A DNA stretch of 64,000 bases from Pleionea litopenaei (GTDB lineage Bacteria; Pseudomonadota; Gammaproteobacteria; Enterobacterales; Kangiellaceae), in NCBI RefSeq assembly GCF_031198435.1, contig NZ_CP133548.1, positions 4,064,001 through 4,128,000 of the forward strand, written 5' to 3'. The notes under the pieces were generated by a model. It did no database searches, was not told the origin of the DNA, and was given only the letters and a program-made list of their open reading frames with translations. Positions 19,249 through 28,368 of the stretch are shown one piece after another (the stretch's first letter is position 1; every line of letters begins with the position of its first letter). Both the position numbers and the translations under genes were made by a program.

Positions 19249-20269
19249 AGAGTCTGATACAATGCAAGTGGCTATTTTAGGTACCGGAGCAACGGGAAGT
19301 TTCTTAGGAGGATTACTGCAACGCGCCGGAGTGCCAGTGGCGTATCTGGCGCGAGATCGTTGGAAGAATGAAGTCACGAAAAGTGGACGACTTCGTTTAA
19401 CCGACTATCAGGGTTTAGACATCGACGTTCATCCAAACTTAACGTCAGAGCAGAATAGGTCAGATCGAATCGATGTGCTTTTTGTAATGGTGAAAGGACA
19501 TCAACTCGCGTCGACGATTGAACAGATTCGTGAGGTAACTTCTCCTGATTCGATCATTTATTTTATGCAAAATGGTATTGGAGCGGTAGAGTCGGTTTTA
19601 CCTGAATTGCAGGATCGCCAATGTTATCGAGGCATCACGTTATTTAACGTTCTAACCTTGCCGAACGCTCACTATCATAAAAGCACGCAAGGTGATTTTT
19701 ACCTAGCGTCGACGTCTATTGCTGAAGCATTAGCTAATCGACTAGACGATCATTCATCTCAATTAAATACGTCGATTAAGCCAGTTGATGATATTCAAGC
19801 CGTGATCAATGGAAAGCTGCTGCTGAATTTAAATAACGCATTAAACGCCATTGTTGATCGGCCCATTAAACAAGAGTTACTTGATGTTAGGTGGCGTAAA
19901 GTCCTTGCCGAAGCCATGAGTGAATGGTTACAGATTTGTTCTCGTAATCAACAAAGGGTAGCCCAGTTAACTCAGGTTCCTCCTCATTGGATCCCGCGAA
20001 TATTACGCTTACCGACCATTATTTTCCGAATGATTGCACGGTCCATGCTTGCGATTGATCCGACCGCTCGATCGTCAATGTGGGAAGATGTTCAACAGAA
20101 ACGAGTAACGGAAGTCACTTTTTTAAATGGAGCGGTAATGGAAGCGGCTGATAAACTAGGCCTGAAAGCACCTATTAACCAGTTCGTTACAGAGTGTATT
20201 CGCAAACTAGAAACCGACTCCTTACAGCAAACGGATATTGAGGCTCTGCTCTCAGCAGTAAAGCATTGA
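19244..20269 (+). CDS. panE: 2-dehydropantoate 2-reductase family protein
   Basis: 341 residues. N-terminal Rossmann motif ILGTGATGSFLGGLL and the ketopantoate reductase C-terminal helical domain, with the catalytic lysine probably in NGKLLLNLNNALNAI. It would reduce ketopantoate to pantoate with NADPH for pantothenate/CoA synthesis. The ATG at 19262 (MQVAIL) is an alternative start, because the AAGG before 19244 is only 2 bases away. Several paralogues of this family act on other 2-keto acids, so the substrate is less sure than the fold. Confidence 0.8.
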   Translation: MSESDTMQVAILGTGATGSFLGGLLQRAGVPVAYLARDRWKNEVTKSGRLRLTDYQGLDIDVHPNLTSEQNRSDRIDVLFVMVKGHQLASTIEQIREVTSPDSIIYFMQNGIGAVESVLPELQDRQCYRGITLFNVLTLPNAHYHKSTQGDFYLASTSIAEALANRLDDHSSQLNTSIKPVDDIQAVINGKLLLNLNNALNAIVDRPIKQELLDVRWRKVLAEAMSEWLQICSRNQQRVAQLTQVPPHWIPRILRLPTIIFRMIARSMLAIDPTARSSMWEDVQQKRVTEVTFLNGAVMEAADKLGLKAPINQFVTECIRKLETDSLQQTDIEALLSAVKH

Positions 20270-20406
20270 TGCATTATCTCAAAATTTGAAACTTTCAGCG
20301 CTTTGTAAGACAGAAGGCAATTGGCTTAATTGATAGGCTTTATTGAAACTTATCTATAGGCTTCTATACTTAGCTTGAAGACGTCAGCTACCCCTAGAGG
20401 CCGTTC

Positions 20407-20946
20407 ATGATCGGAATGATATTCATCACTTTGGAGAAAGTGGTTAGCGCCGAGTTTGGCGAAGAAACCTGGGAGAAATTGCTCTCTGCAGCCGGATCGG
20501 ACGGTATTTATCATAGCTTAGGTAATTACGACGATGCCGAAGTAGTACGCTTGGTCGAACTGGCCGCACAAACGTTAGAATTAACGCCAGCAGAAGTATT
20601 GAGGTGGTTCGGGCAAAAAGCAATTGTTGAGTTTCAAGCAAAATGGCCCGAAATGTTTCAACGCTTTAACCATGTATTTGATTTTGTGTTGAGTCTGAAC
20701 GACATCATTCATCCGCATGTCCGACAGCTTTATCCTAATGCAAAGGTTCCCCACTTTAATTTTATTGAGCGCACCGATAATGTATTAGTCATTGAATACA
20801 TTTCTGACCGAGGAATGTGTGCTTTGGCTGAAGGGCTGACATTAGGTGCCGCTCAAACCTTTGATCAAACCGTTGTAGTCTCTCAACCTCAATGTATTCA
20901 TCATGGGGCGGAACAATGCCATATTCGTATAGAAATTACCGGTTAG
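20407..20946 (+). CDS. H-NOX (heme NO-binding) sensor
   Basis: 179 residues, a stand-alone H-NOX domain. The proximal heme ligand is His102 (NDIIHPHVRQLYP), Pro115 follows, and the heme-propionate motif Y-x-S-x-R is Tyr131-Ser133-Arg135. The distal tyrosine that stabilises O2 in anaerobe H-NOX is not evident, which suggests an NO-selective sensor. Stand-alone H-NOX proteins signal through a partner encoded next door, here the GGDEF/EAL protein four bases downstream. The start MIGMIFITLEKVV matches the family. Confidence 0.93.
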   Translation: MIGMIFITLEKVVSAEFGEETWEKLLSAAGSDGIYHSLGNYDDAEVVRLVELAAQTLELTPAEVLRWFGQKAIVEFQAKWPEMFQRFNHVFDFVLSLNDIIHPHVRQLYPNAKVPHFNFIERTDNVLVIEYISDRGMCALAEGLTLGAAQTFDQTVVVSQPQCIHHGAEQCHIRIEITG

Positions 20947-20950
20947 TTGA

Positions 20951-22837
20951 ATGGCGCTCGACAAGGATGAATTAACTCAAGAGCTTCAGCGTTTGCGCTT
21001 GAAGTTAAAACGAGAAAAGGCAAAGCGAGAACAGCTTGAGCAATTCGCTGAGCTTAAAACTCGAGAACTATTTCTTGAGAAAGAAAAGACCGAAATAATC
21101 AGCGAAGTGATCAGTGCCACTTCAAGAACATCCGATGTACAAGAAGCATCGTCCGCTATCGCAAATCTATTAATTGATGCAGGAAAAATTGATAGCTTTT
21201 TACTGATTCATGCCACGGGTTATGAGTATCTTGTTGAATCAAGTCATCGCGCAAATACGATGGATTTTATCGCTGAATTTCAGGTCAACGACAGCGAGTG
21301 GTCGGAACAATTATTAGACGCATCCTTGGCACAATCAACCACTTGGGTTCGAGTGACTCAAGGCATGGAACTTACGCATCTTATTCATCGAATCAGTACC
21401 CGACCATTATTTTTTGTTGTTCTATCCTTTTGCTCTAAGCAAAAATTGATGACATTAGATTATGATTTAATGGAGCGAATTGAACAGCAGTTAGCGTTTG
21501 TTATTGGTCGTCACCAAGATTTAAATACCATCTACCAGATGAGTCACTACGATCCTCTGACCCAGCTCTGCTCTAAAGATACTTTTCTAGAGAATTTAAC
21601 TCGAATGTTAGAGCATCCCAGAAATCAAGGCAGTACTTATGCACTGGTGGTTTTGGATGTGGTGGGTATGAATGTCATTAACAGTCAATATTCTCTTGAG
21701 TTTGGCAACCGCTTATTAAAACACGTCGCTTCCGAAATAGCCTACTTATTGCGACAGCAAGATTCACTGACGCGGTATTCAGGAAACTGCTTTGCTTTTT
21801 ATTTGCACTCAGACGCTATTGAATTAGCGGTTACAAAAGTATTAGAGAGGATCGAACATCGATTTGATAAGGCTATTTCTTGGGACGGTCACAATATTAC
21901 TATTCGTTTTAACTGTGGTTATATGATAGGGGAAATAGGTCTATTCAGTGCTGAGAAAAGTTTGCACTATGCAGAAATTGCTCTCAAGAATGCTAAGCAA
22001 CAGTCAACCTTAGAACCGGTTATGTTCGAAGAAATGATGCTGGATAAAACCGTTGCTCGTTATCGTCTAGACAGTCAGTTGCGTGATGCGCTCGCAAGAA
22101 AGGAGTTTAGTTTATTCTATCAACCCATCGTTGATCTCGAGTCGAAAGAGATTGTGGGAGCAGAGGCATTGATGCGTTGGCATCCTGATGGGCCGACGGG
22201 TGTGATGGTTAGCCCAGTGGAGTTTATTCCATTGCTAGAAGAAAATGATTTGATACTTCCTGTTGGACGTTGGTTAGTCGAACAAGCGTTGGAAGACTTA
22301 ACCAGATGGCAAGGTAATGGGCACTCAATTCAACAAATTAGCGTAAATTTGTCGGCAAAGCAGTTTCATGACCAAACGCTTTTGGAGTTTATAGAGTCCA
22401 CACTTAATAGACTTAAAGTACCCGCGAGTTGCTTGATGCTTGAAGTGACTGAGTCTTTGTATTTAGATGCGTCAGAAAATGTCGATAGGTTTTTAGCATC
22501 TTTATCTAGTTTAGGTATCAGTATTGCCTTAGATGACTTCGGCACGGGTTACAGCTCTTTAAGCTATTTGTATCGATACCCTATTCAGAAACTAAAAATT
22601 GATCGAGCTTTTGTCACTAACTTAGATAAAGGCGATAAACACATTCGGCTGTTGCAAAGTATTATTGCTTTAAGTCGATCATTAGAAATGAAATCCGTTG
22701 CAGAGGGCATTGAAACAGAGACGGTTGCTCGGCTGCTACAACATATGGGGGTCGATTACGGGCAAGGATTTTTTTACAGTCGACCAATCAATGCGCAACA
22801 ATTTGAACAGCTGCTCGGTGAATCGTCGCGCCAATAG
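20951..22837 (+). CDS. H-NOX-associated GGDEF/EAL cyclic-di-GMP phosphodiesterase
   Basis: 628 residues: coiled coil (about 1-50), GAF-like region (about 55-190), degenerate GGDEF (about 200-365) and EAL domain (about 375-625). The GGDEF signature is replaced by YSGNCF, so cyclase activity is unlikely. The EAL domain is complete: EALMRW, NLSAKQF, EVTES, DDFGTGYSS, Lys in KLKID, EGIET and GQGFFYSRP. Co-transcribed with the H-NOX gene, it matches the known H-NOX-associated cyclic-di-GMP effectors that tie NO to biofilm state. Predicted output: c-di-GMP breakdown. Confidence 0.92.
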   Translation: MALDKDELTQELQRLRLKLKREKAKREQLEQFAELKTRELFLEKEKTEIISEVISATSRTSDVQEASSAIANLLIDAGKIDSFLLIHATGYEYLVESSHRANTMDFIAEFQVNDSEWSEQLLDASLAQSTTWVRVTQGMELTHLIHRISTRPLFFVVLSFCSKQKLMTLDYDLMERIEQQLAFVIGRHQDLNTIYQMSHYDPLTQLCSKDTFLENLTRMLEHPRNQGSTYALVVLDVVGMNVINSQYSLEFGNRLLKHVASEIAYLLRQQDSLTRYSGNCFAFYLHSDAIELAVTKVLERIEHRFDKAISWDGHNITIRFNCGYMIGEIGLFSAEKSLHYAEIALKNAKQQSTLEPVMFEEMMLDKTVARYRLDSQLRDALARKEFSLFYQPIVDLESKEIVGAEALMRWHPDGPTGVMVSPVEFIPLLEENDLILPVGRWLVEQALEDLTRWQGNGHSIQQISVNLSAKQFHDQTLLEFIESTLNRLKVPASCLMLEVTESLYLDASENVDRFLASLSSLGISIALDDFGTGYSSLSYLYRYPIQKLKIDRAFVTNLDKGDKHIRLLQSIIALSRSLEMKSVAEGIETETVARLLQHMGVDYGQGFFYSRPINAQQFEQLLGESSRQ

Positions 22838-22881
22838 AAAGCGTGACAAAGCGAACTTGCTCAAGTTCTATTCCAAAGAAG

Positions 22882-22901
22882 CTGCGCCATCCATGGCGCA
22901 G
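22882..22901. terminator. Hairpin between convergent genes
   Basis: Perfect 9-base stem (CTGCGCCAT / ATGGCGCAG, 2-base loop) in the 81 bases between the GGDEF/EAL gene and the protease gene. No T tract on either side, so termination is a guess. Confidence 0.35.
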
Positions 22902-22918
22902 ACGTGTGCTACAAAACG

Positions 22919-25093
22919 TTATTCCCCTGAGACTTCAAGGTTGGTGCCTGAATAGGTTGAATAGGCTCGAATGCTAAAATACCAAATTCCGGACTGTGGA
23001 TTGGTGAAGTCACATTGTTCATTATTTCCGTTACGATAAGGGCGGCAATCGTAACTTGAAGTGGTTGGTTGTGCGCCAAAACGAACATAGAGATCTGCAT
23101 CACCACTGCCCTCAGACATCACCGCTCGGAGTGTCGCAAGACCACTCGGAAGATCAAGTTCGTAATGCTTCCATCCACCTTGAGTATCTGAAATATTACT
23201 CTCGACAAAGCCGACGCCATCGACCGACTCTTGGTAGTCCGCGATCAGTTGCGTACCACTGAAGCTTTGATAAGCGCGAATCATCACATGATAACGGCCA
23301 GCACTTGCTCGCGAGTAACTGCATGACTCAGTATTTTCACTGCGATACGGTCGACAGTCATAATCACTCGTGGTAGGTGCTTGAGCGTACTTTACGTATA
23401 AGTCAGCATCGCCAGAGCCTCCAGAAAGATTGAAGGTTAGGTTACGGCTATCTGATGGAAGATCGATGAAGAAGTTAAGTTCTTCGTATCGATCGGCCTG
23501 TAAGTTAGTTATCGCTACGCCTTTTTCAAGACCTTCGTTAGGTAAGTTACTGATCGAAACGATTTTGGTTGCTTGCGCTTGATTGCCATCGTTGTCGATA
23601 ACTTTAAGCACAACTGAATAGTCGCCTGCATTCGAATATTGATGCGATGGATCTTTTTGCGTACTGCTTTCTCCATCTCCGAACTGCCATTGACGTGAAA
23701 CAATTTGACCATCGGCATCGTTACTTAAATCGGTAAATTGTACATTGTATCCATTTACTTCAGCATTAAAGTTTGCATTAGGTTCAGAACCAGTGGGTGG
23801 CGTGTTGTCGCCATCAGGAATAACCCCACCAAAGTGTTCGGAAACATTTGGCCAAATCAGATTCATTAAGACTCCTTGATTGGGACACCCGCCAAAATGA
23901 TGCAGAGCCAGCGCTTTATGGCTAGCCGCTGCAATAACCGGTGAGCCTGAACTGCCTCCAATGGTGTCACACATGTAGCCCATGTCGGTGTCTGGCGCTG
24001 ATCCATCCGCGAGCACCACATCCACTCGGCATAGTCCATCCGTGTTTTGATCACTTTCAATAGCGAGTTGTTTGGGTTGGCCCCGACCATGTTGTGGAAT
24101 GTAGATTCTTTCTTGGGCTGTAGGTGCTCGAACATCGAGTCCGTAATAGCCAAAGCTTTCGACTTGTTGAAAGTTTTTCAATGTGAATAATGTGTAATCG
24201 AGATCGGCGCTGGTTGATAATAATTGATCGCCGGTTACGATAACTCGATTGGGTGTGCTGCCACTATTACAACCAGTTTTTTGATAGTTAAACCAGACTT
24301 CAGTGCGACTGGGTCCGGTGGCTGATGAAATGCAATGGTTGTTTGTAAACATTCGGTTATCTGGGCCCACTCGCCATGCTGTGCATGACGCTGAACCATT
24401 TATCAGTAAGCGGGCAACGGGTCTTGAGCGTTCAAATTCGATGGGATGTGAGTCAGCCCAACATTGTACGTCTCGACGCTCATTGACGCCGCAGGTTGAT
24501 TCCGGCTCATACTCTAAAGGATTCCATTGCTCATCTAGTTGATTTTCTGGAATACCTTCCATAATACTATCCACTTCTGCAACATAGCGTTGCGCATTTT
24601 TCTGATCGTCTGTTTGTGAAATTTTAACCTCGACAATAACGGTTTCACCAAAGATAGAAAGTGCGGAAAAAGACGAGGTACCATCATCGCCATTTTTTAG
24701 TGTGTATAACGAAGTTTGACCATCGCCATACCGATGCACTTGCGTTGAACTCGGATCTTTAACCTCGATATAGGCGTTGGGTGGTAAATGGAGCTTATTA
24801 AAATGTACTTGAATGAAACTGGCGTTTGGCCGGTGAATTTTTATACGTGTTGAACCGTGATCATCAAAGGCTACTCTATTCATCTGTTTCATGCTTATTG
24901 GATCAGCAATGACAGCTTTAAGAATAACATGGTTAGCTATTTTCTGAACTTGAGGTTTCAAGTTTTGCTGGGAATTGTTCGCTAATGATTGATGATTAAG
25001 GTGACCATCGGACTCTTCAACGGAGTAGCTAAGTTGGCTTGCAAAGAACAGGGCTATTGCGCCTACACTTTGAATTAAGTTACTGTTTCGCAT
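22919..25093 (-). CDS. Secreted trypsin-like serine protease with PKD and two PPC domains
   Basis: 724 residues. Signal peptide (about 1-25) and propeptide-like region (to about 185), then a trypsin/lysyl-endopeptidase-like domain: His in FTNNHCISS, Asp in SADLDYTLF, Ser in GGSSGSPV, plus several cysteines. A PKD domain follows (about 425-515, WQFGDGESS), then two bacterial pre-peptidase C-terminal domains (about 520-620 and 625-724), each with a GSGDADLYV motif. PPC domains are normally removed after export through type II secretion. Likely an extracellular nutrient-gathering protease; specificity is not read from sequence. Confidence 0.9.
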   Translation of the reverse strand: MRNSNLIQSVGAIALFFASQLSYSVEESDGHLNHQSLANNSQQNLKPQVQKIANHVILKAVIADPISMKQMNRVAFDDHGSTRIKIHRPNASFIQVHFNKLHLPPNAYIEVKDPSSTQVHRYGDGQTSLYTLKNGDDGTSSFSALSIFGETVIVEVKISQTDDQKNAQRYVAEVDSIMEGIPENQLDEQWNPLEYEPESTCGVNERRDVQCWADSHPIEFERSRPVARLLINGSASCTAWRVGPDNRMFTNNHCISSATGPSRTEVWFNYQKTGCNSGSTPNRVIVTGDQLLSTSADLDYTLFTLKNFQQVESFGYYGLDVRAPTAQERIYIPQHGRGQPKQLAIESDQNTDGLCRVDVVLADGSAPDTDMGYMCDTIGGSSGSPVIAAASHKALALHHFGGCPNQGVLMNLIWPNVSEHFGGVIPDGDNTPPTGSEPNANFNAEVNGYNVQFTDLSNDADGQIVSRQWQFGDGESSTQKDPSHQYSNAGDYSVVLKVIDNDGNQAQATKIVSISNLPNEGLEKGVAITNLQADRYEELNFFIDLPSDSRNLTFNLSGGSGDADLYVKYAQAPTTSDYDCRPYRSENTESCSYSRASAGRYHVMIRAYQSFSGTQLIADYQESVDGVGFVESNISDTQGGWKHYELDLPSGLATLRAVMSEGSGDADLYVRFGAQPTTSSYDCRPYRNGNNEQCDFTNPQSGIWYFSIRAYSTYSGTNLEVSGE

Positions 25094-25505
25094 AGTAAAT
25101 CCTTATTTTTTTATTGTGACATTTTCAGCCTGTTGGTAGTGTCTCCTTCGCAGAATCTGTGCGATACCCCAAGACTCAATTAACGAACAGGAATAAATAC
25201 TGCTAACGCCTCAAGCAGTTTATGCAGAAAAGGAAAGTTAACTTTGTTTGAAAGTTTCAATTGCTTACCGTAAAGTTCCAAAGTGCCATTTAAAGAACAT
25301 AATGGTCACTTTCTGGGAGAGACGTTGCACACAGGTTAGAATTGAAAGATATGACGATAATTGGGTGAATACAAAGAGAAGATACACAGTCGTCTGTTAA
25401 CTGAGTTCTTGGCGAATGAGTCTGAATAGCCGTCATAAACCTAAGTGATCTTTTAATATGAATGAGCGTTTAGACATTAAACTCTAAAGGATGGAAAGCA
25501 AAGTC
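25094..25505. other. Long intergenic region
   Basis: About 410 bases between the divergently transcribed protease gene and the small hypothetical gene. No gene, RNA or clear repeat was seen; it should hold promoters for both. Confidence 0.5.
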
Positions 25506-25931
25506 ATGAAGTCTTGCATTGACGTAAGCCGAGAGGCGAAGGAAAGGGAAAAGCAACATGTTTTATGGGAAGTGATGTCGTATACATGGGCCGACTCAAC
25601 ATTGACTGAACAAGAACTACGCACCTATTCTCGAGCGTTAAGAAAAGTATTTTCCAGCTGGAAAGACATAAACCGTGTGGCGACTACGGATATATGTGGA
25701 GCGTTTGCGGTTGATTCCTTTCTCATTTTTCCCTGCATGTTTTGGTTCATCATGCCCGACTGGCAATACGATACTGAATATTTAAAACAACGACGCTGTC
25801 GTTGGTACGCTAGACCGAAATGGCTGTATTTTTGTAATCCATTTCGTGTGCTCGGTTATCCGATCGCATTGCTGATGTCATGGCCTGCCAGGCGCAAGCT
25901 AAAAACGGCTTTTGAACGTTATGAACTTTAA
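25506..25931 (+). CDS. Hypothetical protein
   Basis: 141 residues from the ATG at 25506; an ATG at 25491 is possible but its AAAGG directly abuts it. Not recognised. It has a charged N-terminal helix, a hydrophobic stretch (DSFLIFPCMFWFIMPDW), a basic Cys/Trp/Tyr-rich stretch (RRCRWYARPKWLYF) and another hydrophobic segment near the end, so membrane association is possible. It stands alone between a protease gene and rnz. Codon use looks like the neighbours. Confidence 0.5.
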   Translation: MKSCIDVSREAKEREKQHVLWEVMSYTWADSTLTEQELRTYSRALRKVFSSWKDINRVATTDICGAFAVDSFLIFPCMFWFIMPDWQYDTEYLKQRRCRWYARPKWLYFCNPFRVLGYPIALLMSWPARRKLKTAFERYEL

Positions 25932-26080
25932 AGATACAGAATTAGCGCCTTTATTGTAGGAAGATCGTTTATCATTGTCCTATGATTTTAATTAATCATT
26001 TCATTGATGGAGAGTAGTCGCTCTTATTCAATGTTCAATAATTAAAGCAATAGCAGCATAGTCCAACCTAGGAGTTAAGT

Positions 26081-27058
26081 TTGGAAATTTTATTTTTAGG
26101 AACCTCATCGGGAGTTCCAACCAAAACTCGTAATGTTAGCGCAGTGGCGGTGCAAGCTGGGCAGTCAAAGTCTTGGTTTCTAGTCGATTGTGGAGAGGCT
26201 ACTCAACATCAACTTCAGTACTGCAAATTATCCCTGAAAAATTTACGTGCCATTGCGATAACACATGTTCATGGCGATCATTGTTATGGCTTACCTGGGC
26301 TTTTAGCGAGTGCTGGAGTGGCCGGACGAACAGAGTCACTCGTTATTATTGCTCCACAGGGAATTAAACCATGGTTAGAGACAACCATGGAAATGACACA
26401 GATGTATCTGCCTTATTCTTTAGAGTTTATAGCGACCGAAGAGCTAGCAGAACAACAGTTTGACGATGTGAAAGTGACAATAACACCACTGTCGCATCGG
26501 GTTCCTTCATTTGCTTATAGTTTCACTCAGTCGTCGTCGCAGAAAGTTTTGAAAAGCGAAGCGCTCAAGCTCGCAGGCTTACCTCAAGGTCCTCTCTGGG
26601 GGAGGTTGCAGTCGGGAGTGGATGTGGAGTTTGATAATCAAACATTTTTATCCAGTGATTATGTTGAGTCATTGCAGCACAGTAATAAAGTGGTCATTTG
26701 TGGTGATAATGACAATCCAAGTTTGTTGAAATCTATGTGTGACGGTGCAGATGTTTTGGTTCATGAGTCGACTTACACCGAAGATATGGCCGACAAGGCT
26801 TCGAATGTAGGCCACAGTTACGCAAAACAAGTGGCTCAATTTGCGGAGGAAGTTACCGTACCTCATTTAATTCTGACGCATTTTAGCGCGCGTTATCAGT
26901 CGAATCAGGAAGGAGAGGGATCCGTAGAGCAAATGAGAGTTGAGGCAGAACAAGTTTTTAATGGACGTTTGTTTTTGGCGCGAGACTTTGACCATTTTCG
27001 CTTGAATCAACAGCATAAATTAACACTATTAAATGAAGGGAAAAGCCGCGAACATTAA
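26081..27058 (+). CDS. rnz: Ribonuclease Z (metallo-beta-lactamase fold)
   Basis: 325 residues starting at TTG (26081) with an AGGAG ribosome site 6-7 bases upstream. The zinc motif is THVHGDHCYG (His62, His64, Asp66, His67), and the C-terminal ILTHFSARY is typical of RNase Z. RNase Z cuts the 3' trailer from tRNA precursors lacking encoded CCA, or acts as RNase BN. The stop codon lies in the loop of a perfect 8-bp hairpin (27045-27052 / 27059-27066). Confidence 0.93.
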   Translation: MEILFLGTSSGVPTKTRNVSAVAVQAGQSKSWFLVDCGEATQHQLQYCKLSLKNLRAIAITHVHGDHCYGLPGLLASAGVAGRTESLVIIAPQGIKPWLETTMEMTQMYLPYSLEFIATEELAEQQFDDVKVTITPLSHRVPSFAYSFTQSSSQKVLKSEALKLAGLPQGPLWGRLQSGVDVEFDNQTFLSSDYVESLQHSNKVVICGDNDNPSLLKSMCDGADVLVHESTYTEDMADKASNVGHSYAKQVAQFAEEVTVPHLILTHFSARYQSNQEGEGSVEQMRVEAEQVFNGRLFLARDFDHFRLNQQHKLTLLNEGKSREH

Positions 27059-27066
27059 TTCGCGGC
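27045..27066 (+). terminator. Hairpin spanning the rnz stop codon
   Basis: GCCGCGAA/TTCGCGGC with a 6-base loop that contains the TAA. No T tract follows, so it may be an mRNA-stabilising or weak termination structure. Confidence 0.35.
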
Positions 27067-27418
27067 AGACTATCTTAAAGACAATGATTTAGGTGCATCA
27101 GTAGGATTAGTCTGGATACAATCTTACATTTTTTATTAAGAGAGCTTAATATAATCAGACAGTAGCCTTCGGCTAATATCTTAAAGCGGAAGTTGAGGCT
27201 TCGAAGCGGTTAATTATTATTACTACGCTTTGAAAGTGTTGTAACTTATTGATAAAAATAGCAAATCGCTCTAACGGATATATTTTTATTTACACTATGT
27301 GGAAATAATAATGTCAACAATTCAAACAGATGCAAATAAGTTATTGATTATTAAATGAATAAAATCGTTTTCGGCGAAATCAAGTTTCTTACTTGTGGTT
27401 TGCTGAATAGAATAAGCT
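27067..27418. other. Intergenic region left of the cassette island
   Basis: About 350 AT-rich bases between rnz and the first cassette. No gene was seen, and no integrase, attI or attC stem could be recognised. A copy of GTTTGCTGAAT (27398-27408) lies just outside the cassette boundary and recurs on the other side of the island. Confidence 0.5.
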
Positions 27419-27440
27419 GTTAGGCAATGTCACAGAAGAT

Positions 27441-27896
27441 ATGAATAGATTTCTAAAAATACTTTGGTACGCAATCGTAGCTTTGGCTTCGATATTTGTA
27501 ATTATTTTGGTTGCCTTGTTTGTACTTTTGAGTGTCAAAGCTAATTCATGTGGAGAAGATTCAGATTCAGTAATGTTCGCAAGAGGGTTGTCTCAGGATC
27601 GCTTATCAAAACTGTATTACGATGTTGAACGGTTTTCCCTTGATTCTAATACACCGTACTTTGGTTTAAATAGAGATGAATCTGGTTTATTTCCAGAACC
27701 ATTTAGTGATATTGAAGCAGAACTGGTTAGGCCAAAGCAGGAAAATATCATGTTAAATGGTTGTTTTGATCACTACGTTTTTTTACGTTTTCATGGATTT
27801 GAAAGTAACAAAGAGTATTATCCAAAAAGGCAAATTGTGTTAAGTTGGGGAGAACATGATAATGCCGGTAGTGAAGTAATATGGTCAGAACAATAA
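27441..27896 (+). CDS. Cassette-encoded membrane-anchored hypothetical protein
   Basis: 151 residues, 16 bases after the cassette boundary and ending 3 bases before the attC box, which is the usual tight packing of a cassette gene. One N-terminal membrane helix (about 7-33) and a short non-cytoplasmic domain with cysteines near 37 and 108. No family recognised. It is more AT-rich than the neighbours, as expected for a captured gene. Confidence 0.7.
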   Translation: MNRFLKILWYAIVALASIFVIILVALFVLLSVKANSCGEDSDSVMFARGLSQDRLSKLYYDVERFSLDSNTPYFGLNRDESGLFPEPFSDIEAELVRPKQENIMLNGCFDHYVFLRFHGFESNKEYYPKRQIVLSWGEHDNAGSEVIWSEQ

Positions 27897-27899
27897 AAT

Positions 27900-27906
27900 G
27901 CCTAAC
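27900..27906 (+). other. attC left core box of cassette 1 (separated by IS)
   Basis: GCCTAAC three bases after the stop of the cassette gene. The matching stem and right core box are at 29498-29597. The IS begins within a few bases of this box. Confidence 0.75.
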
Positions 27907-27911
27907 ACATA

Positions 27912-28368
27912 TGAGCCTTCTCTGAATCAATAGGCAATAGTGGTTTTTTTGGCCGCGGCAGCGGCCAACCTAAACCCATGAGCGAGAACGCCTGCTTCGT
28001 CAGTCTCGTAGGGCTGTCAGGCACTCACAGCAAACACATATAGGGGCTCTCTTACGTGGCTTTAGACCACAGCCTAACCGGTCGTTCCATCGGTGGGTTA
28101 GGGGCACCAGACATTCATCGGTTAACCGATCACTGGCACTATTCAAGGATCTGGCTGCATAGCTCCAGTTAGGGTCAGGCTCAGGATCGGTGTAAGCGCA
28201 CTGGCTCATGGTATTAAGGCACGCCCACGGGGTGGCTAATCAAAGCGACTGGCTTCAACGGCGGTGATAGAAGGCTGGTTTGGTATCGAGTACCAGTCAG
28301 CGGACACCCGGCTTTCGGTCATCATCCTGTTTGATCCAGTTAGACGTCATGCTCACCCCGTGGCGTGA
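27912..28368 (-). ncRNA. Predicted guide RNA region (seekRNA/bridge RNA) of the IS
   Basis: About 450 non-coding bases downstream of the transposase stop, the place where IS1111-group elements encode their guide RNA. It is rich in structure. A long stem (28220-28234 with 28354-28367, one bulge) begins at the transposase stop. There is a perfect 14-base palindrome (28117-28130), and a 7-bp hairpin (28073-28079 / 28096-28102) whose minus-strand transcript carries GUUAGGC, the attC core heptamer. A GC palindrome lies at 27951-27966. The exact RNA ends cannot be set from sequence alone. Confidence 0.5.

Noticed and set aside
28000-28209. A 69-residue minus-strand frame inside the IS downstream region
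   Set aside because: It lies in the structured stretch expected to encode the guide RNA, has no recognisable family, and its codons coincide with palindromes. Treated as chance.
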